A stretch of 34,168 nucleotides of DNA from Polynucleobacter meluiroseus (GCA_945947155.1 CAMEXM010000017.1:1-34168), one strand, 5' to 3'; shown: positions 23,617 to 33,583, counted from the first letter of the stretch. Notes: generated by a model from the sequence alone, not told the origin. Program-made: numbers and translations.

Positions 23617-24297
23617 CTACAAATTAGGGCCCTGGGGTAGTTCAGCCAAAATATCCCCCAAGGTATGGACTAGTTTGGCCCCATTTTGAATTAAGCTGTG
23701 GCACCCTTCCGAGTAGCCGCCAAGGATCGAGCCGGGCACCGCAAAAACCTCTCGACCCAGCTCTGCGGCTAGGCGTGCGGTGATGAGCGATCCCGATTGC
23801 TTGCTCGCCTCCACGACCACTACGCCTAGAGCAAGGGCGGCAATCAGGCGGTTGCGCCTCGGGAAATGAAACGGCCGTGGGCCTATCCCAGGAGGGAATT
23901 CTGATATGAGTAGGCCGGAATGGGCCACGGCCTCTGCGAGCGCAAGGTGTTCATAGGGGTAGACGCGATCAAGCCCAGTGCCACAAATAGCGCTGGTTTT
24001 GCCGAGGGGCGATTTCAGGGCCGCGCGGTGTGCTGCCCCATCAATGCCCCGCGCCAAGCCAGAAACGATCAAAAACCCAGCCTCTACAAGCCCTTTTGAC
24101 AGCTCGGACGCAATATACAGGCCTTGAAGGCTAGCATTGCGTGATCCCACAACGGCTATGGCTGGCCGTTGAAATAAAGCAGTATCACCGCATATATATA
24201 GAGGACTAGGCGGGTCATTTAAATCGAGCAGGCGTTTTGGATAGCCCGGTGAGTCGGGGTAAAGTAATTGCATGGGGGGTGGTTTCGCATAAACCAA
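23617..24297 (-). CDS. dprA: DNA-processing protein DprA/Smf (Rossmann-fold core only)
   Basis: 226 aa; VVGSRNAS, VSGLARGIDGAAHRAAL, FPRRNRLIAAL, ASKQSGSLITARLAAELGREVFAVPG. Confidence 0.93.
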   Translation of the reverse strand: MVYAKPPPMQLLYPDSPGYPKRLLDLNDPPSPLYICGDTALFQRPAIAVVGSRNASLQGLYIASELSKGLVEAGFLIVSGLARGIDGAAHRAALKSPLGKTSAICGTGLDRVYPYEHLALAEAVAHSGLLISEFPPGIGPRPFHFPRRNRLIAALALGVVVVEASKQSGSLITARLAAELGREVFAVPGSILGGYSEGCHSLIQNGAKLVHTLGDILAELPQGPNL

Positions 24298-24362
24298 TTT
24301 TTGAGCACAGGCTTTTGTTTGCCAATCAGCCCAGCCTGATTAGTCTGTAAGATAATTCCTAT

Positions 24363-24878
24363 ATGACTTTGTTAAACGTTATCCACTACCCCGACCCTCG
24401 ATTGCACAAGGTAGCAAAGCCCGTTGCCGTGGTGGATGGGCGTGTGCGCAAGATCGTTGCCGATATGGCGGAGACGATGTACGAGGCCCCCGGCATTGGT
24501 CTGGCCGCGACCCAGGTGGATATTCATGAGCGCATCATCGTGATTGACGTATCAGAGGAACAAAACCAACTGATGGTCTTCATCAACCCAGAGCTCGTTT
24601 GGGCAAGTGAGGAGAAAAAAGCATGGCGCGAAGGATGCTTGTCGGTGCCAGAGTTCTTCGATGAAGTGGAGCGACCCGATCAAATTCGGGTAAAGGCGTT
24701 GGACGTTAACGGTAAGCCATTTGAAATCAAGGCAGACGGCCTGCTTTCAGTTTGCTTGCAACACGAAATGGATCACTTGCTTGGAAAGGTCTTTGTTGAA
24801 TACCTCTCTTTTCTAAAGCGCAATCGCATCTCCCTCAAAATGAAAAAGCGTGCCAAAGAGTTGGTAGGCCGGCACTGA
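24363..24878 (+). CDS. def: Peptide deformylase
   Basis: [30 protein letters not shown] motifs. Confidence 0.97.
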   Translation: MTLLNVIHYPDPRLHKVAKPVAVVDGRVRKIVADMAETMYEAPGIGLAATQVDIHERIIVIDVSEEQNQLMVFINPELVWASEEKKAWREGCLSVPEFFDEVERPDQIRVKALDVNGKPFEIKADGLLSVCLQHEMDHLLGKVFVEYLSFLKRNRISLKMKKRAKELVGRH

Positions 24879-24888
24879 GAGAGCGCCC

Positions 24889-25899
24889 ATGATGAGGGTC
24901 ATTTTTGCTGGCACCCCGAATTTTGCGGCGCATGCTTTAGCGGCGATTGAGGCGGCGGGCCATACGATTGTATTGGTGCTGACCCAACCTGATCGGCGTG
25001 CCGGCCGAGGAATGCATTTACAAGCCAGCCCCGTCAAGGAATTTGCGTTGGGCAAGGGCATCCCGCTGCTACAACCCACATCCCTCAACATCAGTAGCCT
25101 TAACGAGATAAAAAGAGCCGAAGCAATCTCAACTCTGAACGTCATCAGCCAAATACAGTTTGATGCCATGGTGGTGGTTGCCTATGGGCTGATCGTTCCG
25201 CAGGCAATATTGGACTTGGCTGAGCAGTCTGGACGGCATGGCGCATTTAACATTCATGGTTCACTATTGCCGCGTTGGCGCGGCGCCGCACCGATTCAGC
25301 GGGCAATTGCTGCGGGGGATGAGCGTACTGGTATCACCATTATGCAAATGGATGCGGGGCTGGACACCGGCGACATGGTGATAAGCGAAGCGATCAATGT
25401 CCGACCGGATGAGACCAGCAGCAGTTTGCACTACCGCCTTGCCGATTTAGGCGCTAGGCTGATGGTGCGCTGTCTGGCGATGCTTGATGCGCAAGAAGAA
25501 ACGCCGCGTACGCCCCAGAGTGAAGAGGGGGTATGTTACGCCGAGAAAATACAAAAAGCCGAGGCTGAAATTGATTGGTCTCAAACCGCAATCACCATTG
25601 ATCGCCTGATTCGGGCATTTAATCCCTTTCCTGTTGCCAGCTCTACGCTGAGTGGTCAAAACCTAAAGTTTTGGCGTGCTCGCCCTTTATCGAAGGTGCT
25701 AGCAGACCAATACCAAGGAAACCATCGCCCTGGGTCGATTGTGGGCAAAAGTAAAGATGGATTTGTGGTGTCGTGTAAGGACGGCGCATTAGAGGTGTTG
25801 GAGATACAAAAGCCAGGCGGTAGACGTACGTCCGCAGCGCAATGGATTCAATCAGAAAAGCCAGCGGGCGCATTGCAATTTACTAAGGCGACCACCTAA
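24889..25899 (+). CDS. fmt: Methionyl-tRNA formyltransferase
   Basis: MRVIFAGTPNFAAHAL; NIHGSLLPRWRGAAPIQRAI. Confidence 0.97.
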   Translation: MMRVIFAGTPNFAAHALAAIEAAGHTIVLVLTQPDRRAGRGMHLQASPVKEFALGKGIPLLQPTSLNISSLNEIKRAEAISTLNVISQIQFDAMVVVAYGLIVPQAILDLAEQSGRHGAFNIHGSLLPRWRGAAPIQRAIAAGDERTGITIMQMDAGLDTGDMVISEAINVRPDETSSSLHYRLADLGARLMVRCLAMLDAQEETPRTPQSEEGVCYAEKIQKAEAEIDWSQTAITIDRLIRAFNPFPVASSTLSGQNLKFWRARPLSKVLADQYQGNHRPGSIVGKSKDGFVVSCKDGALEVLEIQKPGGRRTSAAQWIQSEKPAGALQFTKATT

Positions 25900-25988
25900 G
25901 CTGTGAATAAAAAAAAGAGGATGCATGGGCGATCACGCACAATAGGCAATCCTGAATTGCCTTGCGCTTGGCCATTGGCAGTGAGCGC

Positions 25989-27323
25989 ATGGTGATGACG
26001 TCAAAAGCACAGCCCCAAAATCTGCCCTTATCGCAGGCGATCACGATTGCGGCACAAGCCATTGGCGAAGTCACATCGGGAAGGTCCTTGACCCAGGTTT
26101 TAGAAGAGCTAGAGCCACAAGAGCGACCTATCGTTCAAAGTATTACGTTTGATACCTTTCGTCGCTGGACGCGTTCGCACGCGCTGATAAAGGAGTTCGT
26201 GCCAAAGCCACCAAGCAAGCCAGTGGAGCACGTCTTGGCGGTAGCAATTACACTTTTGCTGGATCGCACTGTTGTGGCCAAAAAAGGCTATGCAACCCAT
26301 ACCATCGTCAATGAGTCCGTAAGCGCATGCGGCCAATATGATGAAACGTTGTATGCCAAGGGTTTGATGAATGCAGTGCTGCGAAAAGTGAGCGCTGCCT
26401 TGGATGCCCAGGGCGCAAAACGACCAGACCATAACAGCATTGGTGAGTCGTACTTTCCGCCCTGGTGGATTGCTAATCTGAAAAAAAATTACCCGAAGGC
26501 GTGGCAATCCATTTGTTTACAACAATCACTGCGCCCACCACTAACCCTGCGCGTCAATCGGCGCTTAATTTCCCGTGCCGATTACGCCGCCGTGTTACAG
26601 GCCGCACAGATCGAGGCCGAACCAATAGAGCAGGTTGCCAATACCCTACTGGATGCTGCCTTGGTAATTAAAGAACCGATACCCGTTGCGAGCATCCCGG
26701 GATTTTTTGATGGGCTGGTTTCAGTTCAGGATGCGGGAGCACAGCTTGCGGCTACACTCCTTCGTCCGATGACAGGCGAGCGCGTTCTTGACATGTGTGC
26801 TGCACCCGGGGGCAAAGCTGCCCATTTGCTGGAGTGTGCAGATATCGATCTAGTGGCAATTGACGTAGATCGAGAGCGATTAAAGCGCGTGAGTGAGACC
26901 TTCGGTCGCTTAAAGTTGAGCGCATCGCCCGGACAAACAGTCGAATGCATTGCCGCCGATGCTGCGTCGCTCGCCTGGTGGGATAAAAAACCCTTTGACA
27001 AAGTACTGATTGATGCGCCGTGCTCTGCTTCCGGAATCGTGAGTCGGCATCCCGACATTCCTTTTTTGCGCCGTGCAGATGACATAGCCGAGTTGCAAGT
27101 ACGCCAGCGTACTTTATTGGAGGCCGGTTGGCGCGTGCTGAAGGAAGGCGGATTGCTACTCTACATCACCTGCTCTATTTTTCCAGAAGAGGGCAAAGAC
27201 CAGGCAGAATGGTTTATGGCGGGACACCAGAATGCGTTACGATTAGACGCACCCGGACAAATACTGCCTGGCCACCTGCACGACGGCTTTTACTATGCTC
27301 TCTTTAAAAAGAATGGGCCATGA
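25989..27323 (+). CDS. rsmB: 16S rRNA (cytosine-C5) methyltransferase RsmB
   Basis: ORF 25962-27323; NusB-like N-terminus; VLDMCAAPGGKAAHLLE, DAPCSASGIVSRHPDI; likely ATG start at 25989. Confidence 0.94.
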   Translation: MVMTSKAQPQNLPLSQAITIAAQAIGEVTSGRSLTQVLEELEPQERPIVQSITFDTFRRWTRSHALIKEFVPKPPSKPVEHVLAVAITLLLDRTVVAKKGYATHTIVNESVSACGQYDETLYAKGLMNAVLRKVSAALDAQGAKRPDHNSIGESYFPPWWIANLKKNYPKAWQSICLQQSLRPPLTLRVNRRLISRADYAAVLQAAQIEAEPIEQVANTLLDAALVIKEPIPVASIPGFFDGLVSVQDAGAQLAATLLRPMTGERVLDMCAAPGGKAAHLLECADIDLVAIDVDRERLKRVSETFGRLKLSASPGQTVECIAADAASLAWWDKKPFDKVLIDAPCSASGIVSRHPDIPFLRRADDIAELQVRQRTLLEAGWRVLKEGGLLLYITCSIFPEEGKDQAEWFMAGHQNALRLDAPGQILPGHLHDGFYYALFKKNGP

Positions 27324-27910
27324 CCCAGCGGCTTAAGCAACTCCTTCTATCGGCAATTGTGCTGATGGGCCTTGTGCTGGCCCCAGCCGTAAATGCAGAA
27401 GGCATTAAGGTCAAGTTTTTTGAGCTTGAGCGCGTAGAGTCTGAGTGGTTTTTAAATGCAGCTTTTCAGATTGAGCTATCACCCGGGCTCGAGGATGCAA
27501 TTCAAAAAGGGGTGGTGCTGCACTTTCAGACCGAATTTGAGTTAACCCGATCAAGGTGGTATTGGTTTGATGAGCGACCCGTTTTGGCATTGCGTCAAAC
27601 CAGGCTTTCTTATCAGCCCTTAACGAAGCAGTTCCGCATTGCCTCAGGCGGCCTTACCTTCACCGCGCAAACCATTGCAGAGGCATTGCAGGTCGTTGGG
27701 AGCATAGGCGGCTGGCGCGTGATTGATGGACCAGCCATCGACCCCAGCAAGCCTTATTCGGCAGCGCTACGCATGAGCCTTGATTTGAGTAAGCTACCCA
27801 AGCCATTTCAAGTCAACGCGCTTAATAACAAAACATGGAATGTGTCTAGCGATTGGACCCGCTTTACGTTTACGCCAGATGCGCAATCTGTATTAAAGCG
27901 CCAAGAGTGA
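27320..27910 (+). CDS. DUF4390-like secreted/periplasmic protein
   Basis: 196 aa with signal peptide; ATGA overlap with rsmB; precedes the NtrY-like kinase. Confidence 0.75.
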   Translation: MTQRLKQLLLSAIVLMGLVLAPAVNAEGIKVKFFELERVESEWFLNAAFQIELSPGLEDAIQKGVVLHFQTEFELTRSRWYWFDERPVLALRQTRLSYQPLTKQFRIASGGLTFTAQTIAEALQVVGSIGGWRVIDGPAIDPSKPYSAALRMSLDLSKLPKPFQVNALNNKTWNVSSDWTRFTFTPDAQSVLKRQE

Positions 27911-27920
27911 GCATCTTAAA

Positions 27921-30221
27921 ATGAGCTTGTTTCGTTTCGATAGGCCCGCCTGGAAGCGCCGCGCGCTTCCAATAGCAACGGCCGCCACGGGCATTTTTGC
28001 GCTTGCTTTGCTGGTACTGTTGTCCACTGCCACCTCAAATACCACCTTTTTTGATAATTACTTTATTTGGCTTTATGCCGCTAATGTGGTGGTTGGCGTT
28101 TGTTTGTTGCTGGTTATTGTGACCTTGGTCGTTGTGATTACCATTCGCTGGAAAAAAGGCCGTTTCGGCACGCGCCTGATTGCCAAGCTTGCGATGATTT
28201 TTGGCCTCGTCGGCGTAGTCCCCGGCCTGATTTTGTATGGCGTGTCCTTGCAGTTCGTGTCGCGCAGCATTGATACGTGGTTTGATGTGAAGGTGGAGTC
28301 AGCCTTAGAGGCTGGACTCGAGCTTGGCCGCGCGACATTAAGCGCTTCATTGCAAGAGTTACAAGATGAGGGCCGCATTGTTGCTGATCAAGTGCAGCGC
28401 ATTCCAAATCAAGCCAGCCCAGCAGAGTTAACCTTATTGCTTTCCCGCATGCGGGATCAGTTTGGCATACAAGAAATTACCATTTTCAATGCGCGGCAAG
28501 CCGTAGTTGCTACGGCATCATCCAGCGTAGCATCCAGTATGGCAGTAGCGCCAACGGCAGAAATCATGAGCCAGGCCAACAAAGTCAATGGCGTTGGCCT
28601 TATAGAAGAGTTGCAGGGCTCACAAGGCTATCGATTGAAGGCGGTCATTCCGCTCGTAAAAGAAAAGTCGGGCAGCGGCCAAGGCTTTGGACTTAGTCTG
28701 CAGTATCAGCGCGAGCTATGGTACTTGCAACTGATTAAACGGGTTCCAGACGAGATTACAAAAAACACGCTCGCTGTGCAGGCGGCTTACAGCGATTACC
28801 AAGAAAAATCCTTGGGCCGAACGGGTCTTCGCCAAATGTACATCGGCACCCTTACGCTCACCCTATTTTTCGCCCTATTTGTAGCGGTCACTTTGGCCCT
28901 GTTGCTGGGCAGGCAGTTGGCACGCCCACTGCTCATGTTGCTGCGCGGAACGCAGGCAGTTGCGCAGGGTGATCTTTCCCCTAAGCCGGAACTGGATACA
29001 GGCGATGAATTAGGAATGTTGACGCGTCAATTTAATGTTATGACGCGGCAGCTGGCTGATACTCGAACCTCGCTGCAGGAATCCAAGTCATTTTTGGAGA
29101 CGGTGTTGAGCAATTTAACGGCCGGAGTCTGCATTTTTGATGATGACTTTAAGTTGGTTTCGAGCAATGCTGGCGCCGACACTATTTTTAGGCACGACCT
29201 AACCCAGCTCACTGGCAAAGCGCTGAGCCAACTTCCTGCTTTGGCTGAATTTGAAGTAGCGGTAAAAGAGGGATTTGATGCCATGCAAATGACGGTCGGG
29301 CCGAGGGCGGACAGGGATTTGCCCGCCACAGGGGAGGCGCCCCAGATTGGCGCTCGGGTATGGCAAAAACAAATTCAGCTGCATGCAAGCGGTGAGTTTG
29401 ACCAAGAGCTTGGCGTCACTATTTTTGTGCGCGGTACAGAGCTAGCCCCAGGGCTTAATATGATTGTGTTTGATGACATCACCGATGTGGTTACGGCGCA
29501 GCGCTCAATAGCGTGGAGCGAGGTTGCGCGCCGCTTGGCCCATGAAATCAAAAATCCGCTTACCCCAATCCAGCTGTCCGCTGAGCGGCTGCAGCAAAAG
29601 CTGGCAGGTAAAGTAAGCCCTGAGCAAGAAGAGATGATGAACCGGAGTACTGCCACCATCATTGGTCAAGTAGAGGCAATGAAGCAGATGGTGAATGATT
29701 TTCGGGATTTCGCAAAGACGCCTGCGCCACAGCTGCGAACAGTTCCGATTAATCAGCTAATTCAGGAAATTCTGGTGTTGTATGAGGGTAGCCCCATGGA
29801 AGTATCGCTCGATATAGCTTGCCCAGATATATTGGGCGACCCTACACAACTGCGCCAAGTGATTCATAATCTCTTACAGAACGCCCAAGATTCGACTTTA
29901 GAGAGTCAGCGCACCGGGGCGTCTGTCGTCATTTCAACCGAAGCAGTACCCTACAAACAGGCCAATGGTGTGATGCAAAAAGCGGTGCGATTTAGTATTG
30001 CTGACTCGGGAACTGGATTTCCAGCTAAGATACTGGCAAGAGCTTTTGAACCTTACGTCACAACAAAAATGAAGGGTACGGGTTTAGGCCTAGCGGTGGT
30101 GAAAAAAATTGTGGATGATCATGGTGCAAAAATTGAGATTCGGAATCGAATGCAAGGGGATACGTTACTGGGCGCACAGGTGTCTATTTTGTTTATGAAT
30201 CTAGCGAAAGAGGCAGCTTAG
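27921..30221 (+). CDS. NtrY-like membrane sensor histidine kinase
   Basis: 766 aa; multi-TM, HAMP region, PAS-like region, SEVARRLAHEIKNPLTPIQLSAERL H-box, GTGLGLAVVKKIVDDHGA G-box. Confidence 0.92.
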   Translation: MSLFRFDRPAWKRRALPIATAATGIFALALLVLLSTATSNTTFFDNYFIWLYAANVVVGVCLLLVIVTLVVVITIRWKKGRFGTRLIAKLAMIFGLVGVVPGLILYGVSLQFVSRSIDTWFDVKVESALEAGLELGRATLSASLQELQDEGRIVADQVQRIPNQASPAELTLLLSRMRDQFGIQEITIFNARQAVVATASSSVASSMAVAPTAEIMSQANKVNGVGLIEELQGSQGYRLKAVIPLVKEKSGSGQGFGLSLQYQRELWYLQLIKRVPDEITKNTLAVQAAYSDYQEKSLGRTGLRQMYIGTLTLTLFFALFVAVTLALLLGRQLARPLLMLLRGTQAVAQGDLSPKPELDTGDELGMLTRQFNVMTRQLADTRTSLQESKSFLETVLSNLTAGVCIFDDDFKLVSSNAGADTIFRHDLTQLTGKALSQLPALAEFEVAVKEGFDAMQMTVGPRADRDLPATGEAPQIGARVWQKQIQLHASGEFDQELGVTIFVRGTELAPGLNMIVFDDITDVVTAQRSIAWSEVARRLAHEIKNPLTPIQLSAERLQQKLAGKVSPEQEEMMNRSTATIIGQVEAMKQMVNDFRDFAKTPAPQLRTVPINQLIQEILVLYEGSPMEVSLDIACPDILGDPTQLRQVIHNLLQNAQDSTLESQRTGASVVISTEAVPYKQANGVMQKAVRFSIADSGTGFPAKILARAFEPYVTTKMKGTGLGLAVVKKIVDDHGAKIEIRNRMQGDTLLGAQVSILFMNLAKEAA

Positions 30222-30223
30222 CC

Positions 30224-30925
30224 ATGGCGAGTATTTTGGTGGTCGACGATGAAATGGGCATTCGTGAACTTCTCAATGAGATTCTGACGGATGAGGGTCA
30301 TACCGTGTATTCGGCAGAAAGTGCGATACAGGCGCGAACGGTACGAGAGCAAATGCGGCCCGATTTAGTTCTCTTGGATATTTGGATGCCCGATACGGAC
30401 GGCATCACTTTACTTAAAGAGTGGTCCAATACAGGGCAGCTCACTATGCCGGTAGTAATGATGTCGGGTCATGCCACGATTGATACTGCAGTGGAGGCAA
30501 CCCGCATTGGCGCTCTTAATTTTTTAGAAAAGCCCATTGCACTACAAAAACTGCTTAAGACAGTGAACAAGGCGCTTGAAAGTGCGCCAAAACAGACGCA
30601 GATCGAAGAGTCGGCGGTAATATTGCCATCGTCAAAGCCCGCGGCTGAATTAAAGCAGGTTGCCACTTCAGCGCCGCCGCAGGGCGAATACATTAGCGGC
30701 ATTGCCAAGATGTATTTTGATCTGCCCTTGCGCGAGGCAAGAGACCTTTTTGAAAAAGCCTATTTTGAGCATCAGATGCAAATCATGGGCGGAAGCATGA
30801 CCCGCATCTCAGAATACACTGGGCTTGAGCGCACGCACTTGTACCGCAAACTCAAGGCGCTTGGCGTGGACGCTACTAAAAGTAAGGGAGAAGCAGTGCC
30901 AGAGTCCCCGCTAGTCAAGCAGTGA
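30224..30925 (+). CDS. NtrX-like response regulator: receiver + Fis-type HTH, no AAA+ domain
   Basis: 233 aa; ASILVVDDEMGIRELL, LLDIWMPDTDG, K in LEKPI; C-terminal Fis-type HTH ISEYTGLERTHLYRKLKALGVD; no GAFTGA-type region. Confidence 0.9.
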   Translation: MASILVVDDEMGIRELLNEILTDEGHTVYSAESAIQARTVREQMRPDLVLLDIWMPDTDGITLLKEWSNTGQLTMPVVMMSGHATIDTAVEATRIGALNFLEKPIALQKLLKTVNKALESAPKQTQIEESAVILPSSKPAAELKQVATSAPPQGEYISGIAKMYFDLPLREARDLFEKAYFEHQMQIMGGSMTRISEYTGLERTHLYRKLKALGVDATKSKGEAVPESPLVKQ

Positions 30926-30999
30926 CTCAGCTTAATGCAGTCAGTGAGTAAAAGCGGCCTACCGGGCATGGAATGTAAGCAAGGCCTTTCTAGAAAATA

Positions 31000-32340
31000 A
31001 TGCAGGATAAAAATAGGCTCGTAATTATTGGGGATGGCTTTGCCGCTACAGTTACGGCCATACATCTCTTGCGCAAGGGCATTGCAGCAGACTCGCTCAC
31101 CATCATGGGGAGCGGATTCTTGGGCAAAGGCAACGCCTATGGTTGCGCAAGCCCATACTTTCGGCTTAATGTTCGCGAAGATTTGCCCATTGTTTTCTCA
31201 GAAGACCCTTTGCATTTTGCGCGCTGGGCTGAAGCAAATATAGATGATCCTGAAGCAAAAACAAGTGCGGGATTTTTTTATCGTCGTGCCGATTTTGGGC
31301 GCTATATTTCTGAACTCATCGCCGCAGAAATAGGGTTCGATAAAATTCAGCGCATACAAAGTAAGGCATGCGCCCTCAATCAAGCGCACGGCTTATGGAA
31401 GTTGGATACCGCTGATGGCGGTGTTATCTATGCAGAGAAAGCCATTATTGCAACTGGCAACTCGCCGCCAACCTGGCCATGCCCTATACAAAAAGAGGGC
31501 GGTGAACAAGCCTCTGCACGAATAATTGAAAATCCATGGACGGGGCACTACCTCCCATCTATTGGCGCAGAGGAGCGCATCGTGCTGCTGGGTGGAGGCC
31601 TCACTGCCTTGGATGCAATTTATGCATTAGCTGCGCAGGGGCATCGCGGCCTTATTACAGTGGTGGGGCCGCGGCCCGTATTCCCCCCAACACAGGCGCA
31701 ATGGGCTCGCCAAAAGCAGCCGAACTGGCCTGAGAAATTAAGTCCAGCAAGGCTACTTCGATTTATGCGCCACTATTTGCCGCCAGCACCAGCAACAAGC
31801 ACGGAATGGCAAAACGCTTGGGAAGAGTTAAGGCCGAACTTAAATTCGATTTGGCAGAAATTTACATCGCATCAGCGTCAAATTGTGTTTAAGCGCTTGG
31901 GATGGGCATGGTCTTTGTATCGGTTTCGTGCCTCCCCGCAAACAATAAAAGCGTATGAGCAGCTCAAAGCAAATCATCAAATCCAGTTTGTCGTTGGGCG
32001 GGCAAAGCAAGTAGGGTCCTCGAAGAGCGCAATAACGGTAGAACTGAATAATGGCCAACGTATTCGGGCCGAGCGAATAATTAACTGCACTGGCGTTGGA
32101 GCAGATTTATTTCTTCATAAACTGATCGCCGATGCGATTGCGATCCCAGACCCTCTATTCACTGCAATAGCGGTCGATACAAACCTCAATGTAATTAAGC
32201 CAAATCTGCAGGCCTGGAATAACCTATGGATGCTGGGTCCAGCAACGATGGGTAGCTTGGGTGACGTTGTTGCTGCTAGTACAATTTCAAAGCAAGCGGA
32301 GGAGCTGGCTGCACAAATTCAGGCCGAGGCAAGCGTCTGA
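31000..32340 (+). CDS. FAD/NAD(P)-binding protein (FAD-NAD(P)-binding / hydroxyacylglutathione-type family)
   Basis: 446 aa; RLVIIGDGFAATVTAIHLL Rossmann motif; VLLGGGLTALDAIYAL second dinucleotide fold; INCTGVGAD. Confidence 0.8.
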   Translation: MQDKNRLVIIGDGFAATVTAIHLLRKGIAADSLTIMGSGFLGKGNAYGCASPYFRLNVREDLPIVFSEDPLHFARWAEANIDDPEAKTSAGFFYRRADFGRYISELIAAEIGFDKIQRIQSKACALNQAHGLWKLDTADGGVIYAEKAIIATGNSPPTWPCPIQKEGGEQASARIIENPWTGHYLPSIGAEERIVLLGGGLTALDAIYALAAQGHRGLITVVGPRPVFPPTQAQWARQKQPNWPEKLSPARLLRFMRHYLPPAPATSTEWQNAWEELRPNLNSIWQKFTSHQRQIVFKRLGWAWSLYRFRASPQTIKAYEQLKANHQIQFVVGRAKQVGSSKSAITVELNNGQRIRAERIINCTGVGADLFLHKLIADAIAIPDPLFTAIAVDTNLNVIKPNLQAWNNLWMLGPATMGSLGDVVAASTISKQAEELAAQIQAEASV

Positions 32341-32383
32341 AGAAGGCAATGTAATACAAAAATAGGGCGATTAACCCGCCACA

Positions 32384-32698
32384 TCAGCCCACTTTGAGCA
32401 AAATGACACCAAGCAAGATCAAGGCCGCGCCGAGCCATCGGATCGGAATATTGGGGTCACCAAAAACAAGTACGCCAATAGCAAAGGTACCAACCGCTCC
32501 AATCGAGGTCCATACGGCATAGGCCGTACCAATGGGGATGCCCTTTAATGAATACCAAAGCAAAAAACCACTCATTGCCATGCTGGAGCCGGCCAAAGTA
32601 AGGCCCCAGATTTTCATAGTCGGATTACTCGACAGCTTTAGGCCAAGTGGCCAGCCAATTTCGAAAATGCCTGCCAATAATAGAGATAACCAGTACAT
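32384..32698 (-). CDS. Small multidrug resistance (SMR) family exporter, Gdx/SugE-like
   Basis: 104 aa, four TM; GIFEIGWPLGLKLS and GTAYAVWTSIGAVGTFAIGVLVFGDP. Confidence 0.87.
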   Translation of the reverse strand: MYWLSLLLAGIFEIGWPLGLKLSSNPTMKIWGLTLAGSSMAMSGFLLWYSLKGIPIGTAYAVWTSIGAVGTFAIGVLVFGDPNIPIRWLGAALILLGVILLKVG

Positions 32699-32846
32699 GT
32701 TGACCTAAGAAATTGAAAGATCCACTGTATCAAAGTATCTAAGCCGCCGACAAGGGTCGCACTCCGTATGCTGATAGGGTTTGCGGGCTTTTATCCAGGG
32801 GCTAGACATGGTTGCATGCATTTCTCAAGCCTAAAAACAGTTCCGT

Positions 32847-32852
32847 TATAAT
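32847..32852 (+). promoter_or_regulatory. Putative -10 element of the tRNA-Phe promoter
   Basis: TATAAT exact, about 10 nt before the mature tRNA 5' end; no convincing -35. Confidence 0.5.
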
Positions 32853-32862
32853 TTCAGTTCTT

Positions 32863-32938
32863 GGCCTGGTAGCTCAGTCGGTAGAGCAGAGGATTGAAAA
32901 TCCTTGTGTCGGTGGTTCGATTCCGCCCCGGGCCACCA
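32863..32938 (+). tRNA. tRNA-Phe (GAA), CCA encoded
   Basis: 76 nt cloverleaf: acceptor GGCCTGG/CCGGGCC, anticodon loop TTGAAAA (GAA), T arm GGTGG-TTCGATT-CCGCC, 3' ACCA. Confidence 0.97.
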
Positions 32939-32940
32939 AG
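32913..32940 (+). repeat. Direct repeat copy 1 (tRNA-Phe 3' end, attachment-site-like)
   Basis: TGGTTCGATTCCGCCCCGGGCCACCAAG, 28 bp identical to 33603-33630. Confidence 0.95.
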
Positions 32941-32945
32941 AAACC

Positions 32946-32970
32946 AAAACCACCTTCGGGTGGTTTTTTT
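32946..32970 (+). terminator. Rho-independent terminator after tRNA-Phe
   Basis: AAAACCACC-TTCG-GGTGGTTTTTTT hairpin with T tract. Confidence 0.92.
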
Positions 32971-32995
32971 AATTAAGGTGAGTTAGTATCGGATT

Positions 32996-33583
32996 ATGAA
33001 AAAACTAATCATTTCTTTGGTCCTAGCTTCGCTCTCAATTGACTCATTTGCTTTTGAGATCTTTGCTTTAGGCACCAGCAATACCAACTGTAAAGGCGCG
33101 GGTCAGGCTTATACGATAAAACTTAATGAGCTATTGGCACAAGAAAAAATCAATGCCACCGTAATAAATGCCGGCGTAGATGGCGATCGACCGGCTTTTA
33201 TGATGACTAGATTAGAGCAAGGCTTAAAAGCCAATCCTAATATTAAGATAGTGATTTTTGAACCAGGCCCAAATGAGAGAAATAAGAGTTTTAATCTTGG
33301 TCCTTCAGCGCAGATTTTGTCATTCCTTCAAAAAATTAACATGCCAACTATCTATGTATCTCATGTATTGCTTCAAAGTAATGAAGAAGCACAAGAATTT
33401 GCGACAAAATATGGCGCCTACTATTATGGCCATTGGGTAAAGGATGTTCCAACGAACGCCACAAACCGACAATATGATCAGCCTGGTGCTGCAGGCCATA
33501 TGACAGTTGTGGGCTGTCAATTATGGGCAAACAATATGTTTCCTTTTATTAAAGAAGTGATTAAGGCTAGAAACATCCAATAA
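32996..33583 (+). CDS. Secreted SGNH/GDSL-hydrolase-like protein
   Basis: 195 aa; signal peptide MKKLIISLVLASLSIDSFA; FALGTSNT (block I-like), NAGVDGD (block II-like), FEPGPNE (block III-like), PGAAGHMTVVGCQLWA (His block-like). Confidence 0.6.
   Translation: MKKLIISLVLASLSIDSFAFEIFALGTSNTNCKGAGQAYTIKLNELLAQEKINATVINAGVDGDRPAFMMTRLEQGLKANPNIKIVIFEPGPNERNKSFNLGPSAQILSFLQKINMPTIYVSHVLLQSNEEAQEFATKYGAYYYGHWVKDVPTNATNRQYDQPGAAGHMTVVGCQLWANNMFPFIKEVIKARNIQ

Noticed and set aside
32699-32862. Possible guanidine riboswitch upstream of the Gdx/SugE-like gene
   Set aside because: The minus-strand leader shows no paired ACGR-loop hairpins or other recognisable ykkC-type elements.
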